Assembly (NCBI RefSeq): GCF_019710575.1
Contig: NZ_JAHWFK010000011.1
Coordinates: 1-64,000 of the forward strand
Length of the DNA stretch: 64,000 nucleotides
Direction of reading: 5' to 3'
From: Paractinoplanes polyasparticus
Lineage (GTDB): Bacteria > Actinomycetota > Actinomycetes > Mycobacteriales > Micromonosporaceae
Shown here: positions 32,737-40,609 of the stretch, piece by piece
Layout of the letters: every line of letters begins with the position of its first letter
Position numbering within the stretch: the first letter of the stretch is position 1
Program-made: the position numbers and the translations under genes
The notes under the pieces: generated by a model
Database searches by the model: none
The model's input: only the letters and a program-made list of their open reading frames with translations
Told to the model about the DNA's origin: nothing

Positions 32737-34586
32737 TCTCCACCTGCTGCCTGGTCGCGCAGGGCACGGGCCTGCTGTTCGAGCGAGAAGAGCTCGCCGG
32801 CGAGGGCGAGATAGGCGTCCTTGTTGGCCACCGGGTTCATCCGCTGCACCTTGGACTTGAGATCGCGGATCCGGGTCGTCACCGCGCCCCACTGGAGGCG
32901 GGCCAGCGTCTTGCGGACGTAGATCGGGTCGACCGCGCCGTCGACGCGCAGCGGCTCGACCGCGAGCTCGGAGATCAGGCCCTGCCCGGCCAGGTCGGTG
33001 CAGGTGTCACGCACCTTCTCGATCCACACGACGCCGCCGGACGACACCGAGGACGCCCCGCCCGCGCCGTCGACCGCCACCCGGATGGACGCGTAGACCG
33101 GGTCGGCGTAGTTCTCGGCGCCGACCACGTCGAACATCGGGCCGGCGAGCACCGGCTCCTGCAGGGCGAGCTTGAGCGCCTCGCGTTCGACGAGCCGCTG
33201 CGGGGCCTCGGCGACCGGCGCGGGCCGGCGCGGCTGTTGCTCCGACTCGGCGCCGCGCTGGGCGGCGGCGACGGCCCGCTGCACCGGTTCCAGGTCCATC
33301 CCGAGGTCGCCGGCCAGCTTCCGCGCGTACTCGGGCCGCTTCTCCCGGTCTTTGATCTTGGCGACGAGGGGGGCCGCCTTGCGCATGGCCTCGACGCGGC
33401 CCTCGACCGTGTCCAGGTCGAAGCGGCTGATGGTGTGCCGCAGCGCGAAGTCGACCAGCGGCTCCCGCCCGGCGATCATGTCGCGGACGGCCAGGTCGCC
33501 CCGGGCCAGCCGCAGCTCGCAGGGGTCCATGTTGTCGGGGCTGACGGCGATGAACGTGCGCCCGACGAAGCGCTGGTCCTCCTCGAAGGCGCGCAGGGCG
33601 GCCTTCTGCCCGGCGGCGTCACCGTCGAACGTGTAGATGATCTCGCCGGTGAAGCTGTCGCTGTCCATCAGCAGCCGCCGCAGCACACCGATGTGATCGA
33701 TGCCGAACGCCGTGCCGCAGGTGGCGACCGCGGTCGGCTCGCCCGCCTCGTGGCAGGCCATCACGTCGGTGTAGCCCTCGACGATCACCGCCCGGCCGCG
33801 CTTGGCGATCTCGCGCTTGGCGTGGTCGATGCCGTAGAGCACGTGCGACTTCTTGTAGAGCGGCGACTCGGGCGTGTTGAGGTATTTCGGGCCGTCGTCG
33901 TCGTCGAACAGCTTGCGCGCGCCGAAGCCGATCACGTCGCCCGAGAGGTCGCGGATCGGCCACAGCAGACGGCGCCGGAACCGGTCGATGAGCGAGCCCG
34001 ATCGGGCCGGCTTGGTCAGCCCGGCCGTGTTCAGCTCCTCGGCGGTGAAGCCCTTCTGCCGCAGGTGTTTGGCGAGCGCGTCCCACGAGTCGGGGGCGAA
34101 GCCGCAGCCGTAGCGCTCGGCCGCGTCCCGCCCGAAGCCGCGCTGCGCCAGGAACTCGCGGGCCTTGCGGGCCCCCGGCGTGCCGAGCTGGTCGCGATAG
34201 AAGTCGGCCGCGGCGGTGTGCGCGGCGAGCAGCCGCTGCTTCTGCCCGACCTGCGGCCGCGGCCCGCTGGGAGCCCCGTCCAGGTCGTAGCGCAACTGGA
34301 TGCCGGCCCGCCCGGCCAGCCGCTCGATCGACTCGATGAACGACAGGTGCTCCGCGTCCATGAGGAACTTGATGGCGTCGCCACCCGCCCCGCAGCCGTG
34401 GCAGTAGTAGACGCCGCGGGCCGGCGCCACGGTGAACGACGGGGTTTTCTCGTCGTGGAAGGGGCACAGCCCCTTGAGGTTGCCGCCGCCCGCGGGACGC
34501 AGCGTCACCGACTCACTGATGATGTCGGCGATCGACGTGCGGTCGCGGACGAGCGCGATGTCTTCGTCCTTGACCCGTCCCGCCAC
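32733..34586 (-). CDS. dnaG: DNA primase DnaG
   Basis: About 617 residues. The CHC2 zinc finger is at the N terminus (LCPFHDEKTPSF, then YYCHGCGAGGDAI). The DnaG catalytic core includes RRLLWPIRDLSGDVIGFGAR and the Toprim segment AVIVEGYTDVMACHEAG, with the acidic pair in FDGDAAGQKAA. The C-terminal region is the helicase-interaction type. It makes RNA primers at the replication fork. GTG 34586 (VAGRVKDEDIALVRD) fits the usual N terminus; ATG 34595 is an alternative three codons upstream. It lies in a dgt-dnaG order on one strand, 20 bp after dgt. Confidence 0.95.
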   Translation of the reverse strand: MAGRVKDEDIALVRDRTSIADIISESVTLRPAGGGNLKGLCPFHDEKTPSFTVAPARGVYYCHGCGAGGDAIKFLMDAEHLSFIESIERLAGRAGIQLRYDLDGAPSGPRPQVGQKQRLLAAHTAAADFYRDQLGTPGARKAREFLAQRGFGRDAAERYGCGFAPDSWDALAKHLRQKGFTAEELNTAGLTKPARSGSLIDRFRRRLLWPIRDLSGDVIGFGARKLFDDDDGPKYLNTPESPLYKKSHVLYGIDHAKREIAKRGRAVIVEGYTDVMACHEAGEPTAVATCGTAFGIDHIGVLRRLLMDSDSFTGEIIYTFDGDAAGQKAALRAFEEDQRFVGRTFIAVSPDNMDPCELRLARGDLAVRDMIAGREPLVDFALRHTISRFDLDTVEGRVEAMRKAAPLVAKIKDREKRPEYARKLAGDLGMDLEPVQRAVAAAQRGAESEQQPRRPAPVAEAPQRLVEREALKLALQEPVLAGPMFDVVGAENYADPVYASIRVAVDGAGGASSVSSGGVVWIEKVRDTCTDLAGQGLISELAVEPLRVDGAVDPIYVRKTLARLQWGAVTTRIRDLKSKVQRMNPVANKDAYLALAGELFSLEQQARALRDQAAGGE

Positions 34587-34606
34587 GGCATACATCCTGC
34601 CTCGCC

Positions 34607-35821
34607 TCAGGCCCGGGCTGCCACCAGGGTCCGGTGCCAGTTCACGGCGGCCGTGTCGGTCAGCGACGCCACCTGGTCGATCACCACCCGCAACGCCTCG
34701 GCATCACTCTGCGCAGCCTTGAAAATCGGGGCGAAGATCTGGTCAAGAGCCTCCGGCGTACGCAGGATCGCCGCCACCAGCTCGACCAGGATGACCCTCT
34801 GCTCCTCGTACCACCCCTCGGCCGCTCTCGTCCGCATCACGTACCGCAACGCCATGCCCTTGAGCAGCGCGCACTGGTTACGCACCGTACGCGGCACGAT
34901 CAGGTCGGCGGCGTAGCGTCGTACCGGATCCGTTCCGTACCGGCTCTGGGTCGCGCCGACCGCCGAGGCGACGAACCGGCCGGTCAGCACGCTGGTCATC
35001 CGTTTGAGGCCGACCTGCGCGGCGTAGCTGCCGTCGTAGCCGGCGACCTCCCTCACCACCGGATCGGCCAGCAGTTGATCGAGGGCCGCGGCCAGCTCAT
35101 CGACCGGCTCGTCGGAATAGGTGGCGGCGACGTCGGCGCACAGCGCGGCTCGCTCGTCCGGGTCGCTGAGCAGCGGCAACAGCTTGATGTACTCGCCGTG
35201 CACCCCGTCCTCGACGTCGTGCACCGAGTAGGCGACGTCGTCGGCCCAGTCCATCACCTGCGCCTCCAGGCACCGCCGTTCGCCCAGCTCGGCCGGCCGC
35301 ACCCAGTCGAAGACGGGCCGGTCGTCGGCGTACACCCCGAACTTGCGCCGCCCGGGCCCGAGCGCCCACGGATATTTGCAGCACGCGTCGAGCGAGGCCC
35401 GGGTCAGGTTGAGCCCGGCCCCGGGCACCTTCGCCTCGAGCCGGGTGAGCACACGCAACGTCTGCGCGTTGCCCTCGAAGCCGCCGCACGACTCGGCGAC
35501 CTGGTGCAGCGCGTGCTCGCCGTTGTGCCCGAACGGCGGGTGGCCGAGGTCGTGGGCCAGCCCGGCCACGTCGACCACGTCCGGGTCGCAGCCGAGCCGC
35601 TCACCCATCTCGCGCGAGATCTGCGCCACCTCGAGGGAGTGCGTCAACCTGGTCCGCAGGAAGTCGTCGGACCCGGCCGTGTGCACCTGGGTCTTGGCGG
35701 CGAGCCGGCGGAACCCGGCGGAGTGCAGCACCCGGGCCCGGTCGCGTTGATAGGGCGTACGTCCGTAGCCGCTGTCCTTCGCGGGCTCGGGGATCCAGCG
35801 CTGGGCCTCGAACGCCTGCAT
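34607..35821 (-). CDS. dgt: Deoxyguanosinetriphosphate triphosphohydrolase-like protein
   Basis: 404 residues of the HD-domain dNTPase family. Landmarks are YGRTPYQRDRARVLHSAGFR, then RLAAKTQVHTAG, RTRLTHSLEVAQISRE, and the HD metal site GLAHDLGHPPFGHNGE near residue 100, with later MDWADDVAYSVHDVEDG. It hydrolyses dNTPs to nucleoside and triphosphate. ATG 35821 is preceded at seven bases by TAGGGT, so a leaderless transcript is likely. dgt upstream of dnaG is a conserved actinobacterial order. Confidence 0.92.
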   Translation of the reverse strand: MQAFEAQRWIPEPAKDSGYGRTPYQRDRARVLHSAGFRRLAAKTQVHTAGSDDFLRTRLTHSLEVAQISREMGERLGCDPDVVDVAGLAHDLGHPPFGHNGEHALHQVAESCGGFEGNAQTLRVLTRLEAKVPGAGLNLTRASLDACCKYPWALGPGRRKFGVYADDRPVFDWVRPAELGERRCLEAQVMDWADDVAYSVHDVEDGVHGEYIKLLPLLSDPDERAALCADVAATYSDEPVDELAAALDQLLADPVVREVAGYDGSYAAQVGLKRMTSVLTGRFVASAVGATQSRYGTDPVRRYAADLIVPRTVRNQCALLKGMALRYVMRTRAAEGWYEEQRVILVELVAAILRTPEALDQIFAPIFKAAQSDAEALRVVIDQVASLTDTAAVNWHRTLVAARA

Positions 35822-35828
35822 GGGGTCA

Positions 35829-35834
35829 ACCCTA
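35829..35834 (-). promoter_or_regulatory. -10 hexamer (leaderless type) of dgt
   Basis: TAGGGT on the minus strand lies seven bases before ATG 35821. Confidence 0.5.
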
Positions 35835-35850
35835 GGGCTCGGCAGGCTGG

Positions 35851-36204
35851 CTATTCGCGCTTCGAGGACAGGACGCAGAACTCGTTGCCCTCGGGGTCGG
35901 CCAGCACGACCCAGCTCACTTCGCCCTGGCCGATGTCGACGTGCCGAGCCCCCATGTCGACCAGGCGCTCGACCTCGGCCTCCTGGTCGTCCGGGCGCAG
36001 GTCGATGTGCAGGCGGTTCTTGACCGTCTTGGCCTCGGCCGACACACCGAAGAGCAGTCCGGGCAGCTCGTCGCGGCTGCGGCGGATCTCCACCTCGTCC
36101 GGCTGGTCGTGCACGATGACGTAGCCGAGCGCCTCGGCCCACCACCGGCCCAGCCGCGCGGGGTCCTCCGCGTCGACGACGATCTGCTCCCATTGGCTCG
36201 GCAT
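35851..36204 (-). CDS. VOC/glyoxalase-like protein
   Basis: 117 residues with the beta-alpha-beta-beta-beta glyoxalase fold: QIVVDAEDPARLGRWWAEAL near the N terminus, RLHIDLRPDDQEAEVERLVDM and the closing VVLADPEGNEFCVLSSKRE. Metal or substrate residues cannot be assigned beyond the His in LHIDL and the Glu in GNEF. AAGGGAA lies before ATG 36204; a reading five codons longer is possible. The substrate is unknown. It precedes dgt on the same strand. Confidence 0.8.
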   Translation of the reverse strand: MPSQWEQIVVDAEDPARLGRWWAEALGYVIVHDQPDEVEIRRSRDELPGLLFGVSAEAKTVKNRLHIDLRPDDQEAEVERLVDMGARHVDIGQGEVSWVVLADPEGNEFCVLSSKRE

Positions 36205-36322
36205 ACACGTTCCCTTCATCGAGAAGTGGCGATCATGTTACGCGCACACCCCGATTGTGCCTTCTCGGAAACAGCGGACCCGGCGTCCGGCGACGGTCCT
36301 CGATGCCGCTGAGGATGTGTCC

Positions 36323-36853
36323 GTGATTCCAGGTTCACCGGCCACCGCGGGGCTGCGGCGCCAGCTGATCGAATTGGGCGAGTCGGCGCGCACCGGCGCG
36401 TTGCATGTCGGCGGGCGCCCGGGTGGCGTCCTCTATCTGGTGGCGGGCCGCATCGTGTACGCCGAGACGCCGGCCAGCCCCGGGCTGGGCGACCGCCTGG
36501 TCGCGTCCGGGCGGGTCGCCGCCGCCACGTGGCAGGCGATGCTGGCCGAGGGCCGGGGCGCCCACCGGGTTGGCCGGCTGCTGCTGCGCGACGGCGCGAT
36601 CGGGCAGAACGAGCTGGCGCTGCGCGTGGTGGCGGCGATCGCCGACGCGACCCACGAGCTGATGCAGTCGGCCGAGGCGCCGGTCCGTTTCGTAGCCGGG
36701 GAACGGCATTGGCTGGGCCCGGTAGACGGCGCCGGCCTCAGTGCTCTCGGTCACCTCACTGCCCGCCGCCTTCGGGTCGGCCCGAGCCGCGACGCGCGCT
36801 TCCCGGGCCCTGCCGCACGGCCGCCGACCATGACGCACAGCGGGTGCGACTGA
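36323..36853 (+). CDS. DUF4388 (PATAN-type) protein A
   Basis: About 176 residues. The DUF4388 core reads LRRQLIELGESARTGALHVG, GRPGGVLYLVAGRIVYAE, PGLGDRLVASGRV, then helices with VGRLLLRDGAIGQNELALRV and a final WLGPVDGAG. In other bacteria DUF4388 domains are linked to small-GTPase and two-component signalling. The start GTG 36323 has GAGG eight bases upstream; GTG 36317 is an alternative. It is the first of five genes pairing DUF4388 and roadblock proteins. The C-terminal tail after about 150 is disordered and Pro/Arg-rich. Confidence 0.72.
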   Translation: MIPGSPATAGLRRQLIELGESARTGALHVGGRPGGVLYLVAGRIVYAETPASPGLGDRLVASGRVAAATWQAMLAEGRGAHRVGRLLLRDGAIGQNELALRVVAAIADATHELMQSAEAPVRFVAGERHWLGPVDGAGLSALGHLTARRLRVGPSRDARFPGPAARPPTMTHSGCD

Positions 36854-36996
36854 CCGCCGTCCCCCGGCCGGAGGATGGCCCACGGTGACGGCGAGGCGAC
36901 GTGAAGCGGCGCGGCGCCCGAACCGACCGGAGGCTCGCCGGTGACCGCGGCAACGATGCACGGCACGGCGGGAGCAGCGCAGCGCTGAGGAGAGAT

Positions 36997-37377
36997 GTGC
37001 CCGGCGTCGACCACTGTCTACAGGAGGCCATGGCGATTCCTGGCGCTGTCGGCGCCAGCATCGTCGACTACACCACCGGCTTCCCGGTCGCCACGACCGG
37101 GGCCGCACCGAATTCCGACCACGAGGCCGCGGCGACCGGCACAGCTGACGTGGTGCAGGCCGCGAACAGCCGCTCGCTGTACGTCTCGGCCCTGCCGCAC
37201 GACCTGCTGGAAGACCTGATCATCACGACCGCCGGCGGCTATCACCTGCTGCGGATGGTCCGGACCGACTTCGACAGCCGGCTCGTGCTCTACGTCTGGC
37301 TCGACCGGGCGCAGGGCAACCTCGCGGTGGCCCGCCGCCGCATGCAGAAACTCGCCGACGAACTCGTCGCTTACTGA
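36997..37377 (+). CDS. Roadblock/LC7-like protein A
   Basis: 126 residues with the roadblock alpha-beta-beta-alpha-beta pattern: CLQEAMAIPGAVGASIVDYT, a Gly/Ala turn, DLLEDLIITTAGGYHLLRMV, then RLVLYVWLDRAQGNLAVARR. It resembles protein C of this cluster over its full length (IDGAVGVALVDHTSGMAL versus IPGAVGASIVDYTTGFPV). Roadblock proteins are GTPase-activating or scaffold partners of MglA-like GTPases. GTG 36997 has GAGGAG close upstream. It precedes a second DUF4388 gene by five bases. Confidence 0.7.
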   Translation: MPGVDHCLQEAMAIPGAVGASIVDYTTGFPVATTGAAPNSDHEAAATGTADVVQAANSRSLYVSALPHDLLEDLIITTAGGYHLLRMVRTDFDSRLVLYVWLDRAQGNLAVARRRMQKLADELVAY

Positions 37378-37382
37378 CGGGG

Positions 37383-38417
37383 ATGGGATTGACCGTGACA
37401 GCCTCGAAGACCGTTCCGCCGGGGCGCCTGCTCACGCAGGTGGCCGGCGAGCGGCAGACCGGCGTGCTGGTGGTCGGGGGCCACCCCGGCGGCGCGGTCT
37501 ACGTCCTCGAGGGCCGGGTCATCTACGCCGAGTCGCCGGCCGCGCCCGGGGTCGGCGAGCTGCTCACCGCGTCCGGCCGGTTGGCCGGGCGCACCTGGCA
37601 GAACGCGCTCGACCTGGGCACCTCGACCGCCCGGGTCGGCCGGCTGCTGGTCGAGCAGGGTCACCTGACCCAGGGCGAGCTGGAGCTCTGCGTGCTGGGC
37701 GCGATCTACGACGCGGCCTATTTTGTGCTCTCGTCCGCGGCGGCGCCGGTGGAGTTCCTGACCGGGGCGACGCACTGGCTGGGCCCGGTGGTGCACGTCG
37801 ACCCGGCGGCGATCAACCGCGAGGTGGGCCGCAGGGTGGGCCTGCTCGACGAGATCTTCCCGGACCGCCGGATCGACACGGCCGCGGTCGCCCCGGTGAC
37901 CCGTCCGCCGCGGGAGCGGGTCACGCTCACCTCGTTGCAGTGGGAGCTGCTGGTGCACGCGGACGGTCAGCGCACGCCGGCCGATCTGGCGCTGCTGCTG
38001 GGCCGGGCCGGCTACGCCACGATCCAGGAGCTGCGCCGGATGGCGGCCATGGGCCTGCTCGAACTGCCCGAGGCCCGCAGCGAGACGCCGGAGTTCGTGC
38101 GGCTGCCCCGGGCCCGGGGCACCGCTGTGGACGTGGAGCGTCCGGTCGTACGGCCGCAGGAGACACCGGCCGTTCCGGTGGTGGCCGGCGCGCGCGCCTC
38201 CGTACCGGCTCCCGATCCACCCCCCGACCCGCCGCGTCACCCGCTCGCCGAGGAGTCCGGGGCCAATCAGCTGGTCTACCGGCCGCCCCGGCTGGCCCGC
38301 CGCAAACCCGGCGCCAAGCTACCCAAGGAGGTCGCCGGCGAACCTCCGCCGGTGCATCAGGGCACCGACGAAGTCCTGCTCAAGCGCATCCGCACCGCAT
38401 TGCGGGCCTTGCGGTGA
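37383..38417 (+). CDS. DUF4388 protein B with C-terminal extension
   Basis: 344 residues. The N-terminal half repeats the DUF4388 pattern of protein A (TGVLVVGGHPGGAVYVLEGR, VIYAESPAAPGVGELLTASG, then VGRLLVEQGHLTQGELELCV, WLGPV). A helical winged-helix-like stretch follows (LTSLQWELLVHADGQRTPAD, LALLLGRAGYATIQELRRMA), then a long Pro/Arg-rich linker and a short C-terminal helix (LLKRIRTALRAL). It starts five bases after the roadblock gene. The extra region may dock a partner. Confidence 0.7.
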   Translation: MGLTVTASKTVPPGRLLTQVAGERQTGVLVVGGHPGGAVYVLEGRVIYAESPAAPGVGELLTASGRLAGRTWQNALDLGTSTARVGRLLVEQGHLTQGELELCVLGAIYDAAYFVLSSAAAPVEFLTGATHWLGPVVHVDPAAINREVGRRVGLLDEIFPDRRIDTAAVAPVTRPPRERVTLTSLQWELLVHADGQRTPADLALLLGRAGYATIQELRRMAAMGLLELPEARSETPEFVRLPRARGTAVDVERPVVRPQETPAVPVVAGARASVPAPDPPPDPPRHPLAEESGANQLVYRPPRLARRKPGAKLPKEVAGEPPPVHQGTDEVLLKRIRTALRALR

Positions 38418-38453
38418 CACGCGCACCCCCGCACGAGAAGGAGTGAGGCTCCG

Positions 38454-38942
38454 ATGACGGTGGACCCGGCGGTGCTCGAGGAGCTCGACCGCCTGCGAGG
38501 ACGGCTGCACGAACTCTCCGGCAGCGTGCTGGCCACCACGGACGGGCTGGTGGTCGCCCACGATGCCCACGGCATCGAGCCGGACAGCATCGCCGCGCTG
38601 GCCGCCGCGCACCTGGCGCTGGCCCGTCGCTTCGCGCACGCCGTCAGTCACGGCGAGCTGCGGGAGTCGGTGGTGGAGTGCGACCGCGGCTACATCACCT
38701 CGTACACCGCGGGCCCGAACGCTCTGCTCACCTTGGTCACCACGGGCGACGCCAACCTGGCCATGGTGCACCTGGAAGCGCGCCGGTGCGTACGCCGGCT
38801 CGTGCGGATCCTGAAATTGGAGAACAAGCCGCCCGTACGGCCGGAAATCCCGCAACAGGCAGGACCGCCGAGCCCCCTCGCCCGGCGCACACCGATGGCC
38901 ACCCTGTCGACCAATGCCCGCCGTCGGCAGGCAGCGGGCTGA
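38454..38942 (+). CDS. Roadblock/LC7-like protein B
   Basis: 162 residues. The roadblock core reads ELDRLRGRLHELSGSVLATT, DGLVVAHDAHGI, IAALAAAHLALARRFAHAVS, LRESVVECDRGYITSYTAGP, NALLTLVTTGDANLAMVHLE. A basic, Pro-rich tail follows. It is the form usually found as the roadblock subunit of actinobacterial conservon-type operons, but the accompanying GTPase and DUF742 genes are absent here. Ribosome site GAAGGAG lies upstream of ATG 38454. Confidence 0.75.
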   Translation: MTVDPAVLEELDRLRGRLHELSGSVLATTDGLVVAHDAHGIEPDSIAALAAAHLALARRFAHAVSHGELRESVVECDRGYITSYTAGPNALLTLVTTGDANLAMVHLEARRCVRRLVRILKLENKPPVRPEIPQQAGPPSPLARRTPMATLSTNARRRQAAG

Positions 38943-39012
38943 GCCCCGCTCGTTCCGAACGGTCCGCCGACGAGACGCGGACCGCCATCCCACCGCGTGA
39001 GAGGACAAATCC

Positions 39013-39384
39013 ATGGCTGACATGGACACCGCACTCAAAGAGATCATGGAAATCGACGGCGCCGTCGGCGTCGCGCTGGTCGACCACACGAGCGGCATGG
39101 CCCTCGGCACCGTCGGCGGCGGCAAGGAGCTCGACCTGACGGTCGCCGCGGCCGGCAACACCGATGTGGTGCGGGCCAAGCTGCGGGCGATGGAGATGCT
39201 CAACATCACCGAGAAGATCGAGGACATCCTCATCACCCTGGACAGCCAATATCACCTGATCCGGCCGCTGACGAGCCGGGCCGGGAAGGGGCTGTTCCTC
39301 TACGTGGCGCTACGACGCGACCGGTCGAACCTGGCCATGGCCCGGCACCAGCTCAAGCGCATCGAGAACGACATGGACGTCTGA
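39013..39384 (+). CDS. Roadblock/LC7-like protein C
   Basis: 123 residues: MDTALKEIMEIDGAVGVALV, then DHTSGMALGTVGGGKELDLT, TEKIEDILITLDSQYHLIRP and LFLYVALRRDRSNLAMARHQ. It is a compact roadblock-like fold, clearly related to protein A. GAGAGGAC precedes the ATG. It is the last gene of the five-gene set and ends at a strong terminator. All five genes run in one direction with short gaps, though gaps of 143 and 70 bp could hold internal promoters. Confidence 0.75.
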   Translation: MADMDTALKEIMEIDGAVGVALVDHTSGMALGTVGGGKELDLTVAAAGNTDVVRAKLRAMEMLNITEKIEDILITLDSQYHLIRPLTSRAGKGLFLYVALRRDRSNLAMARHQLKRIENDMDV

Positions 39385-39402
39385 TCCTCGGACGCCAGGC
39401 AC

Positions 39403-39433
39403 GGTGGGGAGGGCCACGTTGGCCCTCCCCACC
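39403..39433 (+). terminator. Terminator of the DUF4388/roadblock cluster
   Basis: A perfect 14-bp G+C-rich stem (ggtggggagggcca with its complement) and a 3-nt loop lie 18 bases after the stop of roadblock C. TGCGTTCTCT follows, a weak T-tract. Confidence 0.75.
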
Positions 39434-39442
39434 TGCGTTCTC

Positions 39443-39448
39443 TAGGGT
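39443..39448 (+). promoter_or_regulatory. -10 hexamer (leaderless type) of the DUF2786 gene
   Basis: TAGGGT lies seven bases before GTG 39456. No ribosome site is present. Confidence 0.5.
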
Positions 39449-39455
39449 TTGACGT

Positions 39456-40541
39456 GTGTCTGTGCCGGAAATCCTGCGCGACGTCGTGGGCGGCGCGATC
39501 GCGTACGAGGCCGGTCTGGACGCTCTGACCGTCGCCCCGGCCGCCGAGGTCGACGCGGCGCTGGGCGCCGCGCTCCGCGATGCCCTGGAAAGGCTGTTCC
39601 GGGGCGGCTGGCAGCCGGCCGAGCTGCATCGGGTGGTGGCCCGGCTCGGCGACCCGGTGAAGGCCGGGCTCGTCGCCTCCGGCGCGGCGGCGTACGCGTC
39701 CCGGTTCTCCGACATCGATCCCCGCTGGCAGCAGCAGGTCTCCTCCCTCCCGGCGGCGCCGTCACGGCGGCCCGACCGGATCACGCTGCTCGACTCGTCG
39801 CTCGGGCTGCTCACCGAGTTGCGCCGGCTCCCGGCCGTCGAGGTGCTCATTCCCCCGCCCGGAACGATCGGCGTGAACCGATCACCCGCCGCGGACGACC
39901 GCGTTCTGGAACGGGTGCGGGCGCTGCTGGCCAAGGCCGAGTCGACCGACTTCCCGGCCGAGGCCGAGGCGTATTCGGCCAAGGCGCAGGAACTGATCGC
40001 CCGGCACAGCATCGCCGAGGCGCTGACCAGCGCGAACCGCGCCGAGGTGGTGCCTTTCGCGCGGCGGATAGGCGTCGACCACCCCTACGAGAGCGAGAAG
40101 GCGAGCCTGCTCGACGCGGTGGCGCGGGCCAACCACTGTCACACGGTGTGGTCGCCCGAGCTGGGCTTCTCCACGCTCTTCGGCTTCGACGCCGACATCG
40201 ACGGGGTCGAGCTGCTCTACACGTCGCTGCTGGTGCAGGCCAACCGGGCGATGGCGCGCGACGAGCCGCCCAAGGGCAAGGCGCGGATCAAGGCCTTCCG
40301 GCGGAGCTTCCTGGTGGCGTACGCGGCCCGGATCGGTGAGCGTCTGGCCGCGGCGACCCGGCACGAGATCGCCGCCCAGCCCGGTGACCTGCTGCCGGTG
40401 CTGCGCAACCGCGAAATCCAGGTGCGCGAGGCCATGCAGAAGTCCTTCCCCCGTACGGTGCGGTCGCGCGGCAGCCGGGTCGACAGCCTGGAGGGCTGGG
40501 AGTCCGGCCGGGCCGCCGCCGACGAGGCGAAACTCGGTTGA
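39456..40541 (+). CDS. DUF2786 domain protein
   Basis: 361 residues. The DUF2786 segment is RVRALLAKAESTDFPAEAEA, then YSAKAQELIARHSIAEAL near residue 150-190, a helical motif found in phage and bacterial proteins of unknown function. The C-terminal half includes RANHCHTVWSPELGFSTLFG, GFDADIDGVELLYTSLLVQ and a basic tail, features of the larger actinobacterial form. There is no membrane segment. A DNA-associated role has been suggested for the family but not shown. GTG 39456 is chosen because of the leaderless-type -10. Confidence 0.75.
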   Translation: MSVPEILRDVVGGAIAYEAGLDALTVAPAAEVDAALGAALRDALERLFRGGWQPAELHRVVARLGDPVKAGLVASGAAAYASRFSDIDPRWQQQVSSLPAAPSRRPDRITLLDSSLGLLTELRRLPAVEVLIPPPGTIGVNRSPAADDRVLERVRALLAKAESTDFPAEAEAYSAKAQELIARHSIAEALTSANRAEVVPFARRIGVDHPYESEKASLLDAVARANHCHTVWSPELGFSTLFGFDADIDGVELLYTSLLVQANRAMARDEPPKGKARIKAFRRSFLVAYAARIGERLAAATRHEIAAQPGDLLPVLRNREIQVREAMQKSFPRTVRSRGSRVDSLEGWESGRAAADEAKLG

Positions 40542-40609
40542 GCCGCCCCCGCCCGTCGGGTCAGACTGAGGGCATGTCTCCTCCACGTTGACGCTGAACC
40601 TTCTATGCG

